From: Biscogniauxia marginata
Lineage: Eukaryota > Ascomycota > Sordariomycetes > Xylariales > Xylariaceae
DNA length: 64,000 bases
NCBI GenBank assembly: GCA_022695795.1
Contig: MU404094.1
Location: forward strand, 186,001-250,000
Reading direction: 5' to 3'
The translations under genes were made by a program, and so were the position numbers. Every line of letters starts with the position of its first letter. Position 1 is the stretch's first letter. Below the pieces are notes generated by a model, which did not search any database, was not told where the DNA came from, and saw nothing but the letters and a program-made list of their open reading frames with translations. This document shows positions 24,096 through 36,347 of the stretch, in pieces.

Positions 24096-27000
24096 CTTGG
24101 CAACGATGGAGATTAGGGACTTCAGAAAAGACGATAACAAATGAAAGTCTAGATTATAGTCGAATATGGCATTGTATATCTTCTTGGGACAGGTTATCAA
24201 CGATGGTTTCTTCACATCAACTTAGAAACCTACTATCAACTATATATCCATACAAGAGGACGCCCCCTCGCCCGTAGCATACACAAAAAGAAAAGCGGCA
24301 AGCTTTCCGGTCCCCGAAGCATCGGGCATGTTGTTGAAGCAAAATTTCGACACGCCATGTTTACATGGCGAACATATCCTAACTGTTCTAACAATAGGCT
24401 CTTCTCCGAAGGTTCTCTCTTTCGGAAAGGATTCTGAGGCGGAGGCGTTAGGGTTCAGATATCCAGTAACAGACATCTAGTTACGCGCTTATCGTGGCTA
24501 AACTCGTGAAACACCGCCTCATGGCTTGGAATGGGTAATCGCCAAGTCACGCGGCTCCCGTAGCCCCAAGATGTTAGTGTTACTGGGTAAGGCTGCTTCG
24601 GGCCCATAATCGCCCTGAACCACGTGGTCGGGAGCTCCTCGCGGCGCTCATGGCTTCTATAAGCGCCACACCCTCCCCTTTCTTAATGCAGTGCGGTAGA
24701 TCTCCTATTTGCTTCTCGCACTCGCTGGGCGGGATGGTCTGGGCTAGGCAATTATATTTCAGCCAACAGGATTTTGAGGATCGCCGAAGCTTCATTCCGC
24801 GGTTTCACGAACTATATTTCCCCCGGAGTTACCAGGATTCCCTGACAGCATATCTTGCATGTATTCTTTGCAACGAACGACAACAGCGTGATTGATTTTA
24901 TGACTTCATTTCCCTTGCCAACGGTACTCATATTCGACCTTCGGGGTTTTCCGAAGAATATGGTTTCTTAGCTTCTCTCACAGGCGGGACATTATACATC
25001 CATTTCTAGATACTGTCTTATAACATAACATCTCGGGAAACTTTGGGCATCTTGGCCAGCTTGGCGAACTTGAAACTAAACTTAATCCTAAAGGAATACA
25101 GCACTAACGAAAATTATTTGTATAAGAGTTTGAAGGGGGCGAAAGATACCTAGCTCATGGGACTCATCCGGGGAGGGGAATGAAAGTGTATGGCCAAACA
25201 GAGCTGTGAAGTAAAAACCCCTGGATCGCAAAAGGCTAATGGAGGGTATGACAAGAGCTGATCTTGGCCTTAACATGCATCCTTCTTCGTATACGTACGT
25301 ATAAGGCAGAAATATGTTGAGATCTCTCTACCGCGGGAAACGTGTAAGCGTCAGATAGCTGAAGTGGCTGGAGGTGGCTGTCTCGGTATCCAGCTATCTG
25401 GTGTACCTAGCAGGCGTTGATTCAGACAAGATTTGTGGCTCAGATTCGAGGGCTAATGAGGTTACGTTTCCCTTGTCTTTAAGTAACAAGAAATGCTCGC
25501 GAATGGCTAGATGCAATTTGTTAGGTGGGCCTTTCTTTCTTCTTTCTTTATATAAATACCATATCGAACATGGGCGAGGGTCAATCAGACACCCTTGTAA
25601 GCGGCATCTGTGACGACCCATGTCTAGCGTGAGATGCCTGCAGAGCCCTTTAATACCCCATATTCCGAAGTAGCCCTGATGAATATTAAAGCTACGCTAC
25701 CAATGGCTATCTATTTTCCGGGATACGACGCAAATACCAGAGTAGAAAGGGAATAATTAACTAATATGAAAAAGCTCATACTGAACCTATTGGACAGCAT
25801 TAACACTATTTTTTTTTGGCATCCAGTAAGATGTTGAAATGGCCCCCTTCTTAAAGATTTGCAAGTCTTGTAAGTTTTGACTGTGTTGTAAAGCTGATAC
25901 GCGGAAATAGCTATAGAGTTTGCTTCTACCTATTTCGGTTCCCGCAGGTCCGTCCATTAGGCGAATGCTGTAGGCGTGCATGTCCTTTAGGAAATAGCAT
26001 ACGTAACCCGGTAAGCATCATATGAATGTAGTCAAAGTTCGGGGCTGACGTCTCGTACGATGGTATCACGGTAATAGTTTTGTGCCACACCGGTGCAGTA
26101 GTGGCACCCACCCGTAGGGCTAACGCCACAAGCAACGCAATACATGGAAAGAATAAAGGTGAACTTTCTATTTATACGAAATACGTCAAATACGGTGCTG
26201 TAGTCTCCCCATAGGGTTAATATCTTCTATATCAAGTATCGAATCTAGATGAGGGTGATCATGTTGACCTCATGATCCGTATAGGATATAATCAAGAGGA
26301 GATACCTGTTATCATGCATTATATACACTACCATGACAATTTAAAACGTCCTGATAGCCTTGTGAAAGTGTGAGATTTAAGCGTAGAAAATACTAATTGC
26401 AAACATAGTTCCCATTCGGAAACTAAAGATATAGTTATGTCGACGCGAGTAGTATCTTTATCGATGTTAGCATTACCTACTGATGGTAGGAATATCCATG
26501 AAATCCTAATATCCACCATCCACGTCTTGAGTGGTCGTATATATATATATATATATATACCCCAAGAAATTCGATGCGGCGTTGGTAGGTATACTATAAA
26601 GCTACTGAATCATGCCACATATCAGTGCTTACGGCACTGGTTGATCTGCAGGACTTACTTTCAGCGGCCGCGTTATCTCACATCAGCACTGTAACACAGA
26701 AACTGGTCTGGCCAATTAGACACCACAGGATCATAAATTATGCGCTGTAGTGGGCTAGATACGCAGAGTTTCAGCTTTTCAGACGAGACTTACAGGAGGA
26801 ATTCATACATAAGAGGCAATGAATAGGAGTTGTCGAACGAATAGGGAGTGTTCGTAACATGTTTTTATTGCCAAGTTGGACTTTGCGTGGTTTCACTGCC
26901 ACTAATTTCGCCCTCAAATGATAAACTCAGCCTTATCGATCCTTTCCCTGATGTACCTGTCTAAAAGAACTAAAAGGGATGGTTTATAGGTCGTCGTTTT

Positions 27001-29523
27001 GCGGAAATTCGGAATTCCGCTTCCCTGCTTCCGCACTCGGGCTCGGAGCCGATATGGGTATGCAAGCTAGCCCCACGTGAAGTTATATCTACAAATCACC
27101 ACTTACCTCCCTTTTACAATCCCCACTTTGTCTAGCCTAGGTTGTCTCCTATTATTCATATGTTGTCAAGCCACACAAGAGTCCTGATCTACCTTAGTTT
27201 GCTACTGTTCGCTAGCTCGTGCCATCCAGTGGTGGTCACGAAACTTGTCATGGTACAGATGAAAACTTCCATACGCATTCTGATATGGCCAGGTAAACTT
27301 CAAACATGATAAATATGCTTTGCTCTCGGCTCCAAGGAGGAAGTTGTGGTTACGATAGAGTCGGTAAGGTGTGATGCCAAAGAATATTATAACGGTGTGG
27401 CTCTAGCTGCTCGAATCAGTTCACTGTTGGTCGCCTTACCTCCGTGTGAATTGAACCACCCCATACCAAGCCCATCAGCTTTTGATCATGCCTATCACAC
27501 TGCATGTAGATATTGTTGCCACGCATTAGGCGCAGTGCTTCGGCGAGGCGTTCCACAAAAGTGCGTGTGCTAAAATTAGTAGCCACCAGACTTTTCAACC
27601 AACGCCGTGGACGGGAGGATTTGTCTTGGGATAACCTTCGTGTTACACAACATGCCAATTCGAGGCGCGTTGAAGAGAGAAATGTTGATAAGTAATTCCC
27701 GATACCGATGTGAGACGGGAACTTATTACGTCTTTGAGGGACATATGATTGATCTTTTCTTTTTCTTTCAACTCCAGATAGTCAGCTACCTTAACAAAGC
27801 CATCTGCACTCTCCTATTTTCGCTAAGTCCTAGTAGTGAGTGAAAAGTACCATTTAACCTTCTCACACTATATAATGACAGCGGCCATGGCCAGCAACTC
27901 TGTCATTGGGCGCCTTAATTTCGCCTCAGAGAAATGTTCAGGGCCGTCCTTAAAAAAGTGATGTTCTCCTGTGCACTATCTAGACAACTTTCATAAAATT
28001 GGATACCCTCATAAAATCATACAGGGATTTGAGTATTAAAGAGAGAATATATCCCTCTTTAAGAGGAAGTGAGGCGGCCTCTACAAACACCTCTTTCATC
28101 ATGATACTTTCTAAGCTCTATAATCGCTCGTACAAGCGCGCCGCGGTATGCATCTCATCTCAAGAATGACAGGGCATATTGATCTCGACGGTGAAGAGCT
28201 TATCTCGTTTGTAAAAGCATTCAAATATACTTCCTAGTCAGGTCCAATGCCTCTCCAAGATTTCAGGGCCTCCGCAGACAAAGTCTCTATACTCGCCTAG
28301 CCTTCCATTAGGAGCTCCTAAATCAGAGGTACAGGCATGGTGGATTCAATCATCCCTCGCCGCCGGAGGGGGGCAGGTAGGTTGCATGACCTCCCGGAGC
28401 CGGACGGCAGATCTCGAGACCATGGGGTGGTACTTGATGATGCGGTTGCCGTGGATATGAAGGATTTGGTCACGGGGGCTGGAAGGGTGATGACTCGAGG
28501 AACGGCGACTAGGAACGTGATCGTGGATGAGAGAGTGAAAGCCCGGGGGCTGATAACTAGTTGCTAGACGCAGCGTAGCATAAAATCACGATTTAAGGAT
28601 TCCTACAAAGCCGCAATCAATGGTTAATATCTAAGAAACTATGGTTTCGGTCTCTACGCCAGTGGATTGCATCGATACTCGCTTTTTTCGTTATTTTTGC
28701 AAGGTAGGTAGTTAAGCACACATAGCCTGCTTATCGTGATATCTTCTTATTAGTTGCCTGGATTACGTAGGTACCAAGTATGGATCTCCTTGTCACAGGC
28801 ATGTGGCCCATGCTTTATGATGTATATAGTACTAAGGATAGTGGGCCTGGAGAGGAGCTTTCCCTCACCAGCGCAACAACAAGTAATATACGTACTCCTA
28901 AGAGGCACCGACCTTGATTTTACAGGCTTGATGAACCGGAACTACGAAACTACCATGTTCTTGGTCTCTTGACTTGAGTTCTCGGGGGTATATCCTGTAG
29001 GATTAAGAGTTGTCGTTTATCCAGATCGGCTCTATTGCAATATCGATAGAATCTACCCGGAGGGTACCAACATCTATATCTTGTATTATAAACAGTAACA
29101 TAATTAAATGTATTGGACAGGCTGTCCATCAGGGGAAGGTGAGATATATAATATATTCCTATCCTTCTCTATGTACCTTATACAGCTTATATATATATCA
29201 TGTTTCCGCCATCTTAATATCTAAACAGCTTGTTATACAGAAGCATAACCGGGACATCCGCCATGCCGTGCGTTAACCTTGAGGACTAACCCAGGAAGGC
29301 CGCTACTTGGGTTTCATGTTGCGAAACCGATATCGTAGGATCCAGGTCGGACCATCACCAAATCTAATATACAGAAACGCACGGTTGACTCTGCCTCCTA
29401 GACTTCCACATACCCTACCCGCAACCTCTTCTAATATTAGTATAGACCAAAACCCGTCAAGAACGCCGGGCAATGCATTATTCAAACCATACATCCAGCG
29501 AAGCTGAGCTGCTGTGGTGCATC
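24096..29523. other. 5.4-kb region without a supported gene
   Basis: Many short open frames occur on both strands (for example 24240-24476, 24580-24895, 25926-26135, 27346-27573, 28337-28567). None has convincing splice structure, recognised motifs or consistent coding bias, and most overlap antisense frames. The frame at 25926-26135 (minus) starts with a hydrophobic stretch and might be a relic of a secreted protein. A (TA)n run lies at 26539-26560. Overall it looks like old decayed DNA of moderate GC content. Confidence 0.55.
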
Positions 29524-31251
29524 TCATCGCTGGGAAGCCTTCTCGCGTAATGTCTGCCGCCTTGTCTCTTCTAGTTCCTTTTCGATGTATGTATTGAATT
29601 CGTCGGGGTTGTCAAGATACAGGTGGTGCCCTGCCTTGCTCACGACAATCACCTTTGCAGCGCCGTTTTCCTTTCGTTTCTCTTCCTCGTTGCCGTGAAG
29701 AAGCATCCTATTTCTCACCTGTTTGAGTTTCTCTTCAGCTGCGAGGCCGCCGGCTACGTCCATCCAGTCATTCTCGCCATACATGAAGACGATAGGAAAA
29801 CCAGTCTCCTTGACTGCTAGCGTAGTGTCGGTAGCTGGCGTGATTGTTTGTCTTCCCACATCCTGGATGCGGTTGATGACGGGGCGGCGGGCATGAGCTC
29901 CAGGCGCTAATAGATAAGGCAACACGTACTCGCCGCTTCCCCTTTGTCTGAAGAGAGAGTAGGCGTAATCGTGAAGAGTTTGTTTCTCCTCGCCGGGTAG
30001 ATGGTTAAACCGACGAGAGGTCCACCCTGAAACGAAGCGAGGGCCTAATGGACCAGTCAGTCGTACGATGCTGAATGGGGACACATTTGCGTCCCATAAC
30101 CATACAAGCCAATTTGGATAGGGTCTTTTCCTTGGGGCATTATTTCCGGTTTGCCCCACTGGCTTGTCTTTCGAGTTGGATAATCTGGTATTGCCATGTG
30201 CCTTCGTTGTAGCCTCCTGATCCACGGTAAATTCCTCTTGGAAAGTCGATTCTGACGGTTCGGGCATTTCGGCATTCACAGCGTATGGGTCTTCTGGCAC
30301 ACCGACCGGCGACGCGAGAATCAACTTGTTGAGATGGCCGGGATACTTCAGCGCATACGAAACAGCGAGGTAGCCACCCAGCGAGTGACCGAGAATAGTA
30401 AATCTTTCAATCTTCCGTATCTTCCGCCACTCCTCTAGCGCATCGATAAACCAGTTCTCCGCCTCTGTGATCTTCTCCGCCGGGTCTTTCGCGTTGATCT
30501 TGAAGTGGGGTCGTGTCGAATTGCCCATCCCTAGCCAGTCCAGGGCATATAGTTTCCACCCAGTCAATCGACTCAGCCGTTCGAAATTCTTGTAGTAAAA
30601 CCCCAGGCCAGCCCCGTAACCGTGAAGCATGACCAGGTTATCGTCCACCGGCTCTCCGACACGCTCAATCGAGAATTCGTTGAGGCCTCTGTTCTTGCCT
30701 GACAGCTTGACCATGGTCGACTTCCACACCCGCGGTCCAAATGGATCCAACGCAGCGGAAGTTTGGGTCTCGCCGGGATGATCCGCGGATGGCACCTGGG
30801 CTAGGGGGCTCGCGTCGGCTGCGACGGCTTCTCTGAGATGCGGTATACATGATATGACGTTTCGTTCCGCGACTGTGGGAGTAACACTTGTCCACTGCAG
30901 AATAGTTAGAACGAAGACGTTGATAGACTCAGGGGAATGACTTGGCGGCAACTATGCGAAACATACCCACTGGTACGCGGCCTCCTTATACCCTAAGGGA
31001 AAGAAGTTCATGCCGGGCTGTTGAGGAGGTGTCCTCCGTTCAGGGGCGTGGGGTTTGGTGCGTGGTGAGGTTGTCGCGGACTGCCGCCCTCTCACAGCGG
31101 GCACACTAGGAGGTACTGTCAGGACTTCTTCGGAAGACATGTTACTCTTGGATGATGGGTTGGTAGTAGTATTATCCACCTGTTGTATCCGAGAAACAGT
31201 AGAGACCAGTGTTCTTGACTGGGCAACAGCGGATACTGGACTTTTGAGCAT
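29524..31251 (-). CDS. Alpha/beta hydrolase of the Cld1/ABHD4-ABHD5 group
   Basis: Resembles yeast Cld1 (mitochondrial cardiolipin deacylase), Ict1 and Ecm18, and animal ABHD4/5, which act on acyl chains of phospholipids. Two exons, 31251-30967 and 30894-29524, meet at a 72-nt intron (GTATGT...CTAACTATTCTGCAG) placed so that FFPLGYKEAAYQW reads on into WTSVTP, a typical segment of this group; the product is 551 aa. The first 90 residues are basic and Ser/Thr-rich, consistent with a mitochondrial presequence. The oxyanion loop LHGYGAGLG is at 185-193 and the nucleophile elbow GHSLGG has Ser266. The catalytic acid is expected near VFMYGENDWMD, and the catalytic His lies in AGHHLYLD (518-523), which also fits the HX4D acyltransferase motif. 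An extended polar insert lies between the nucleophile and the cap helices. Substrate by similarity only. Confidence 0.88.
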
Positions 31252-32520
31252 ACCGGGAGGGGGAGTGGCGAGACCGGGTGACTACAAGGCCTTATTATAT
31301 AATCACGAGGCGATCCAAGCGAGACATTCATAAAGAATGCACAGCACACCTAACGATTACCTGGCCTTATTAGTCTTAGGTAACGCGTAAGTAAGGGTGG
31401 TACCTAGACGGATGTTGACACGATTTCCGCGCAAAGTCCGTCGCATGCAGGGACAGCTAGGCTGAGCTGAAGCTAGGATTGAAACTAGCGTAGGGGCCAC
31501 GAATTGCGTGTGTTGGATACTATTATAGGAACGAAGTTTAGGGGGGTTCGGATTCGTTAGTTGGCATTTCATTATCGGGAATCAAGGCATCATGCGGATT
31601 GGACTTGCGAAGGTTGATTTGCAGTTCAAGTTGCCTGCGGGAGGCGGCGCGACCAAGTGGACCGAAAGTGCTTTGACTCGGAGCTTGCATCATTCCGCCC
31701 CGAATACTTACCCTTTTGGTAGATTAGGTACCTATAGAGATGGAGGTACTATGGGGACACTTTAGATACATCTAAATAACTCAACCCTTTTCTTTTTACA
31801 ATAAATAAACAATTTGTAGTATTTGTAGAGTTGCTTATAATTTATGAATTTATATTTGTTTCTAGTTTGTCTTTGCAAAGCGAACGGACGTATTTCGGAG
31901 CATATTTCAGACACTCCCTAAGTCCTTGCGGAGTACCTATTGCTGTAAGTACCTCAGATGCCCCTCCAAGTCCATCCCGTCGCTATTGAGGTAGGTAATG
32001 ACGTGGGTACGTACGTCCGTAAATCCGGGGATATCAGATCTTTAAATCCGATATAATACGGCGCTTGGCAGGGAGCCTTTCCTCAATTGCTGATCCTTTG
32101 TCATTACATCCAAGACATTCTTCCACGGACCATTCTTTTTTTCTTGGAACTTCGATTATTATTTTACTTGAGTGCTAAATATAAACATGTCTATCGAACT
32201 GGAAACCATGTGTCTTGATATCGCCGGCCGCCCAAACTCCTTTATCCGAGATATTTGCCGGGTGCTCCGACCCTGATTTTGTGATGACACCGCCGGTTGG
32301 TGGTGAGAAATGTTACACGTCTTATACATTCATCCCCTAACAGCTAGAGGTACCCTAATTAAACCCACGAGAACCCGCCGCGATGCAAGGAGCTCTTAGC
32401 ACCGGGCCACAATTTTACTATGTACGCTAGTCAGCGAGACACTCTCGACAACGAGATCCAACAAAGTGGACACAGATTCATATCGGGCTTCCATCGGCTT
32501 CCACCTTACCTGGCCAATAG
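31252..32520. other. Intergenic region upstream of the hydrolase
   Basis: No gene found. It contains the hydrolase promoter side (31252-31600) and then sequence with GGTAGGTA-type words. Confidence 0.55.
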
Positions 32521-32706
32521 CTAAAAAAGCATAGACTTTTTGCCTACTTGAAAGCCCCCAGGCAGCATATCAGGGTAGTTGACCTCTGGGACAATGCGTT
32601 TCGGAGCCGGTTTAGTCTTGTTTGGCTTGGTGGGCTTGTTGGTTGACGAGCTAGCCCTGCTGCGGGTATAGCTATAGATGTCTGAGAAGGACTTGATATA
32701 ATCCAT
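32521..32706 (-). CDS. Possible small basic protein (61 aa)
   Basis: A single-exon frame starting MDYIKSFSDIYSYTRS and ending GKKSMLF, rich in Lys, Pro, Ser and Thr (NKPTKPNKTKPAPKR). It resembles nothing I recognise. I list it because of its upstream region: a TATA-like TATAAGTA about 160 bp before the ATG, then a C/A-rich leader of CATCAACATC and AACAAACACAACACC-like words, as seen in front of strongly expressed fungal genes. There is no signal peptide or transmembrane segment. Length alone does not rule out chance. Confidence 0.45.
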   Translation of the reverse strand: MDYIKSFSDIYSYTRSRASSSTNKPTKPNKTKPAPKRIVPEVNYPDMLPGGFQVGKKSMLF

Positions 32707-32862
32707 GACTACTACTAAAACAAGAAAGAATGTAGCACTGAAAAGACTTGTCTCGACAGTTTTTGGTGTTGTGTTTGTTTTCTGAGTCTAGAGCAATGTT
32801 TCGATGTTGATGTGAGAAATAAGACGACAAGCCTGGTGGTCTCTGCCACATCAATGCCCGCC

Positions 32863-32870
32863 TACTTATA
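32863..32870 (-). promoter_or_regulatory. TATA-like box of the small gene
   Basis: TATAAGTA reads on the minus strand, followed by GGCGGGC and, downstream, an A/C-rich stretch leading to ATG 32706 about 160 bp away. Spacing and leader composition suit a fungal core promoter. Motif match only. Confidence 0.4.
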
Positions 32871-33805
32871 TCCCTCTACGCACTCTCATACCCTGCGATG
32901 TCGAGGGTCATATTTCAATGAGGCTATAAAGTGGTGCCCGGAGGGTATGTAACGTAGACATGTGGGAGGGAAGGACTTCGCGGGCGTTGTCGTACCTCAT
33001 TCCATGGTCCTTATTGTGCTACGTAAGCTTGACCGAATGCTTTCACTAAACAGCAAGTTCTGGGTAGCAACATGGTGTTACACTGGACTTGTTCACCGCA
33101 TCAATGTATGACTTTCGGTGTCTCATTGGTGTATATCAGAGCCTTCTGTGTAGGGCTCGATGTGCTGAAAGAAACTTCTTTCAGTCTCCTGATCTTGGCA
33201 GAGTATATATAGGTAGTAAGACGTGCTGATTTTTCTCCCAATTAGAAAGTATGTTATTTGACATCGTTATGTACGGTATGATTGGGTATATGTGTGCATG
33301 TATGTATGTGTGTAGTATCGTTATCAATATTGGACTTACCTAAGACTGCCCTGCGCCTCCGCCCTGCGCCTCTCCATATACCTACCTAGGTAGTTGCAGG
33401 TGGGGAGAGACGGGAGATACCTAGAATACACAGCCTTCCCCAGCAGTTTAGGTGGTGCTACATGTACCCCACCAAGGAAGCACTAGAAACGCTATGACCA
33501 CTTGATAAATCAGAAGCCGCCGCAACCCCCTTTGCAATCCACACTCCACCATCCAATGCTATTTGGAGCTACGGCTGAGGCCGGCTTCTTCGTAAAAATG
33601 ACGTGAACTGCAGGCACAAAACAAACTCGCCGATTACAACCAAGTCCTAACATCTACCACCACTCCATTTCAAACACGTCAAATGTCATATTCATAAGAT
33701 CGAATGCATCGATAGTCTGTGACTTACGTCACCGCGGGCATACGTCCGCAACCCGCCTCATCTGTTTTACTCCTTCCGTCCCGAGCAAACGACCGAGAAC
33801 AGAAA
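32871..33805. other. Shared upstream region of two divergent genes
   Basis: It lies between the small minus-strand gene and the plus-strand Spo7-like gene and should hold both promoters. A TG-rich run (GTGTGCATGTATGTATGTGTGT) lies near 33290 and a CCTACCTAGGTAGTTG palindrome near 33381. No further coding region is seen. The open frame runs upstream to 33719 without an ATG before 33806. Confidence 0.55.
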
Positions 33806-35062
33806 ATGGCCGACACTATCGACTCGATCGTCAAGGGCGCACCGCAGCCCGGCCAGGCCCTCAAGTCGCCGCCCACCGGCACGAGCCCCATTGGTGTCGT
33901 CAAGCCTGGAGATCCTCTCAACCACACACCCAGCTCGCCGTCCATGATCTACCTCAACTTGCTGATCCTCGAAGCTTCACTGCGCGCCCAATACCTCGAA
34001 CTACGCGCCCGACGACGGAAACACACTTTCTTCCTCGGCCTTCTGTGCGTCTGGCTCGCAGGATTCGGGTACGCGCTGTTCTTTGCTCCCCGCGAGGATG
34101 GCAGGGGCGTTGGCGGGTCGGTTTACTGGGTCGTCGACATGACGGAGAAAGTTTGTTTTATCAGCGGCATCGTGACAGGGATACTAGTATGGGCAACTGG
34201 GATATGGGAGCGCGGCATTCGCTGGCCGCGACGATGGTTCGGTATATGTAACAGAGGCTTGCGAGGTGTCAATTGCAAGCTGGTCATCGTTAAGAGATCA
34301 TGGTTAGTGGAGTTGGTGTCGACCATGGTGTTCTTCTTCACCTACGGTGCATTTTCGAGTAAAGCAGGACAGTATCGATACATGGATCCTTCCATCCTTC
34401 GCGAAGTCGACCGAGAGATGAACCTCAATCAGCAGGACCATCCATATCTCCCGTTTATTAGCAGCGACGAGGAGAAGGGTGCACGCGAGGAGGACCTAGC
34501 TCCCGGGGGGGACTACGTCAAGCTACTTCTACTGCCTAAGCCGTTCTCGCCGAACTTCCGGGAGAACTGGGAAATATATCGAAGTGAATATTGGGAACGA
34601 GAGAATGAGCGTCGCGCCTTGCTGAGAAGGAAGCTGAAGACACGCGACGCACAACTCGCAAAACCTCAGAGCGGCTGGTTATGGTGGGTACCCGGATGGC
34701 CACAGCACGAGGAAAAGATACACGCCAGCGCGGCGGGTGATACAGACAAGGGCCTGCATCACCGGTCCGTGGCTATCGCAAAGGACCACAGGCGGACAAG
34801 AAGCGGCAGCATCCGACGAGGTAGCAACTCAGCGGGGTCGTCGCGAAGCACGACACCGCCCGTGGACTCGGAAGAAGGCGGGCCCGCCAGGAAGGCCAGC
34901 ATCTCGTCGACCACCTCGGACAAGAGACGGAAGAAACACCTCTCGTCGGGTTCGAGGTCGAGACGGTCCGGGGTCGACTCGCGGTCTGTTACACCCGAGT
35001 TTCCATCGCCGCTCGCTAGAGAAAGCAGCGTGGGGGGTGGGGATTCCGCGACGAAGTCCTGA
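33806..35062 (+). CDS. SPO7: Spo7-like Nem1-phosphatase regulatory subunit
   Basis: In yeast Spo7 binds the phosphatase Nem1 in the nuclear/ER membrane; together they dephosphorylate the lipin Pah1, controlling lipid synthesis and nuclear shape. This intronless frame gives 418 aa from ATG 33806, the first ATG of the frame (AAAATGGCC context). The family core starts at MIYLNLLILEASLRAQYLEL (47-66). Two membrane segments follow, about 75-94 (FFLGLLCVWLAGFGYALFFA) and about 114-135. A hydrophobic stretch at KRSWLVELVSTMVFFFTYG may be a third membrane-associated segment. WLWWVPGW and a C-terminal tail of about 100 residues rich in Ser/Arg, probably disordered and phosphorylated, complete it. It is longer than yeast Spo7 (259 aa), as usual for filamentous fungi. 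Confidence 0.9.
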   Translation: MADTIDSIVKGAPQPGQALKSPPTGTSPIGVVKPGDPLNHTPSSPSMIYLNLLILEASLRAQYLELRARRRKHTFFLGLLCVWLAGFGYALFFAPREDGRGVGGSVYWVVDMTEKVCFISGIVTGILVWATGIWERGIRWPRRWFGICNRGLRGVNCKLVIVKRSWLVELVSTMVFFFTYGAFSSKAGQYRYMDPSILREVDREMNLNQQDHPYLPFISSDEEKGAREEDLAPGGDYVKLLLLPKPFSPNFRENWEIYRSEYWERENERRALLRRKLKTRDAQLAKPQSGWLWWVPGWPQHEEKIHASAAGDTDKGLHHRSVAIAKDHRRTRSGSIRRGSNSAGSSRSTTPPVDSEEGGPARKASISSTTSDKRRKKHLSSGSRSRRSGVDSRSVTPEFPSPLARESSVGGGDSATKS

Positions 35063-36347
35063 AACCGAAACTTGTTAAGAGTGATTGGCTACATACTAAT
35101 AAAAGCTCCTGGAGGCGTCGTTGCGGTTTTCTCGTATTTTGATAGTTCCAATACACAATAATTCTCTCAACGATCCGAGTCGAGCCAGTCCATGAGCGAA
35201 TGCCAGAAATAATTTTGACTTTCTATTATTTGCAATGAGCAATTTATGTAGGCTGGGCTGGAATTATAAATAGACACGTCTCTTTTCTTTCTCTCTCTCT
35301 TTCCATTTTCCATATTTCCCGCCCTTGTTCTGATTTCTATGCCTTATTATATTAATTAATCAACTCGGCTAGGGCGGGGATATCCGTTGTTAACATTCTG
35401 CCGTTTTGGCATACAGGTATAATAATTAAAGAATTATAGTTCCCCTTGCTTAGATTGATGACCTTGAAATATTTATATATCTTAGTTGTTTGTATATTTC
35501 TTTGGCAGTTGGGTAATGAAGACAAACCCCGAAGTTTATTTAGGTTGCGCGCGTTCCTGGTGGGGGTTTACTAAAAGCTCCCGTCTTCACGATTGCTGGT
35601 TGTGGAGTACATGTGGAGTACATCCATATGTATCATGACAATGCGGGAACTAGCCTGTACTACCGGGTACCTGTACCCTATCCACATACATATCTTAGGT
35701 ACATATGTACTGTATTATGTACCTAACGGACCCAGATGCGGCTCAAGCGTTCACCAATGAGCTGCCATAAATTTAAAAGGCCGAGGGACCCTTAGCAGGA
35801 AAACAAGGCCTTATCGGTGGCTTATCGGCAGTTAATAGCTGCAGCTGCCCGTTGTGCTCGAGGTTCTAGATTATCTCATTCATATGCGCCGCCCTCATCC
35901 GGCCTTTTCTGTGCTTTCTTCTTCGACCTGACTAATAAGGCGCAACTCAGTTTCACACGAGTTAGCCGCCTTCTACAGCCCATGACCACCAATTCGAACG
36001 TACATCATCTCGAAATAACTAAGATCAGCTCTTAGAACCCTCAGTAGAAACCCCAGGCGACTCTCGAATAAAAGTAAGGATAAGGCACCCGACGCCTAGA
36101 TCTACCGCTATCATATAAGGTGACTTGGGTTCTCGCTCAGCAACCGACCTCGAGTTTCCATTAACATTCTATTCTTTTTACCAGATTCCTCTGGAATTGC
36201 GAATGGCCTCGCGCTGCATCCAGGCTCCCAGCTCTTTATATTCGCCTTGCTATCCGTATCAAGACGCGGCTACACTTCCGCCTCCCCGCCTCGGCTTGTC
36301 GAGAAATCTCACTTTTATCTGAACAACCGCGTCGGCCAGAAGACGAG
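35063..36347. other. Intergenic region between Spo7-like and phosphatase genes
   Basis: It should contain the 3' end of the Spo7-like gene and the promoter of the phosphatase. CT-rich sequence lies at 35281-35330 and GGTACCTGTACC / TAGGTACATATGTACTG words at 35665-35720. Short frames at 35817-36471 look like chance. Confidence 0.55.
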
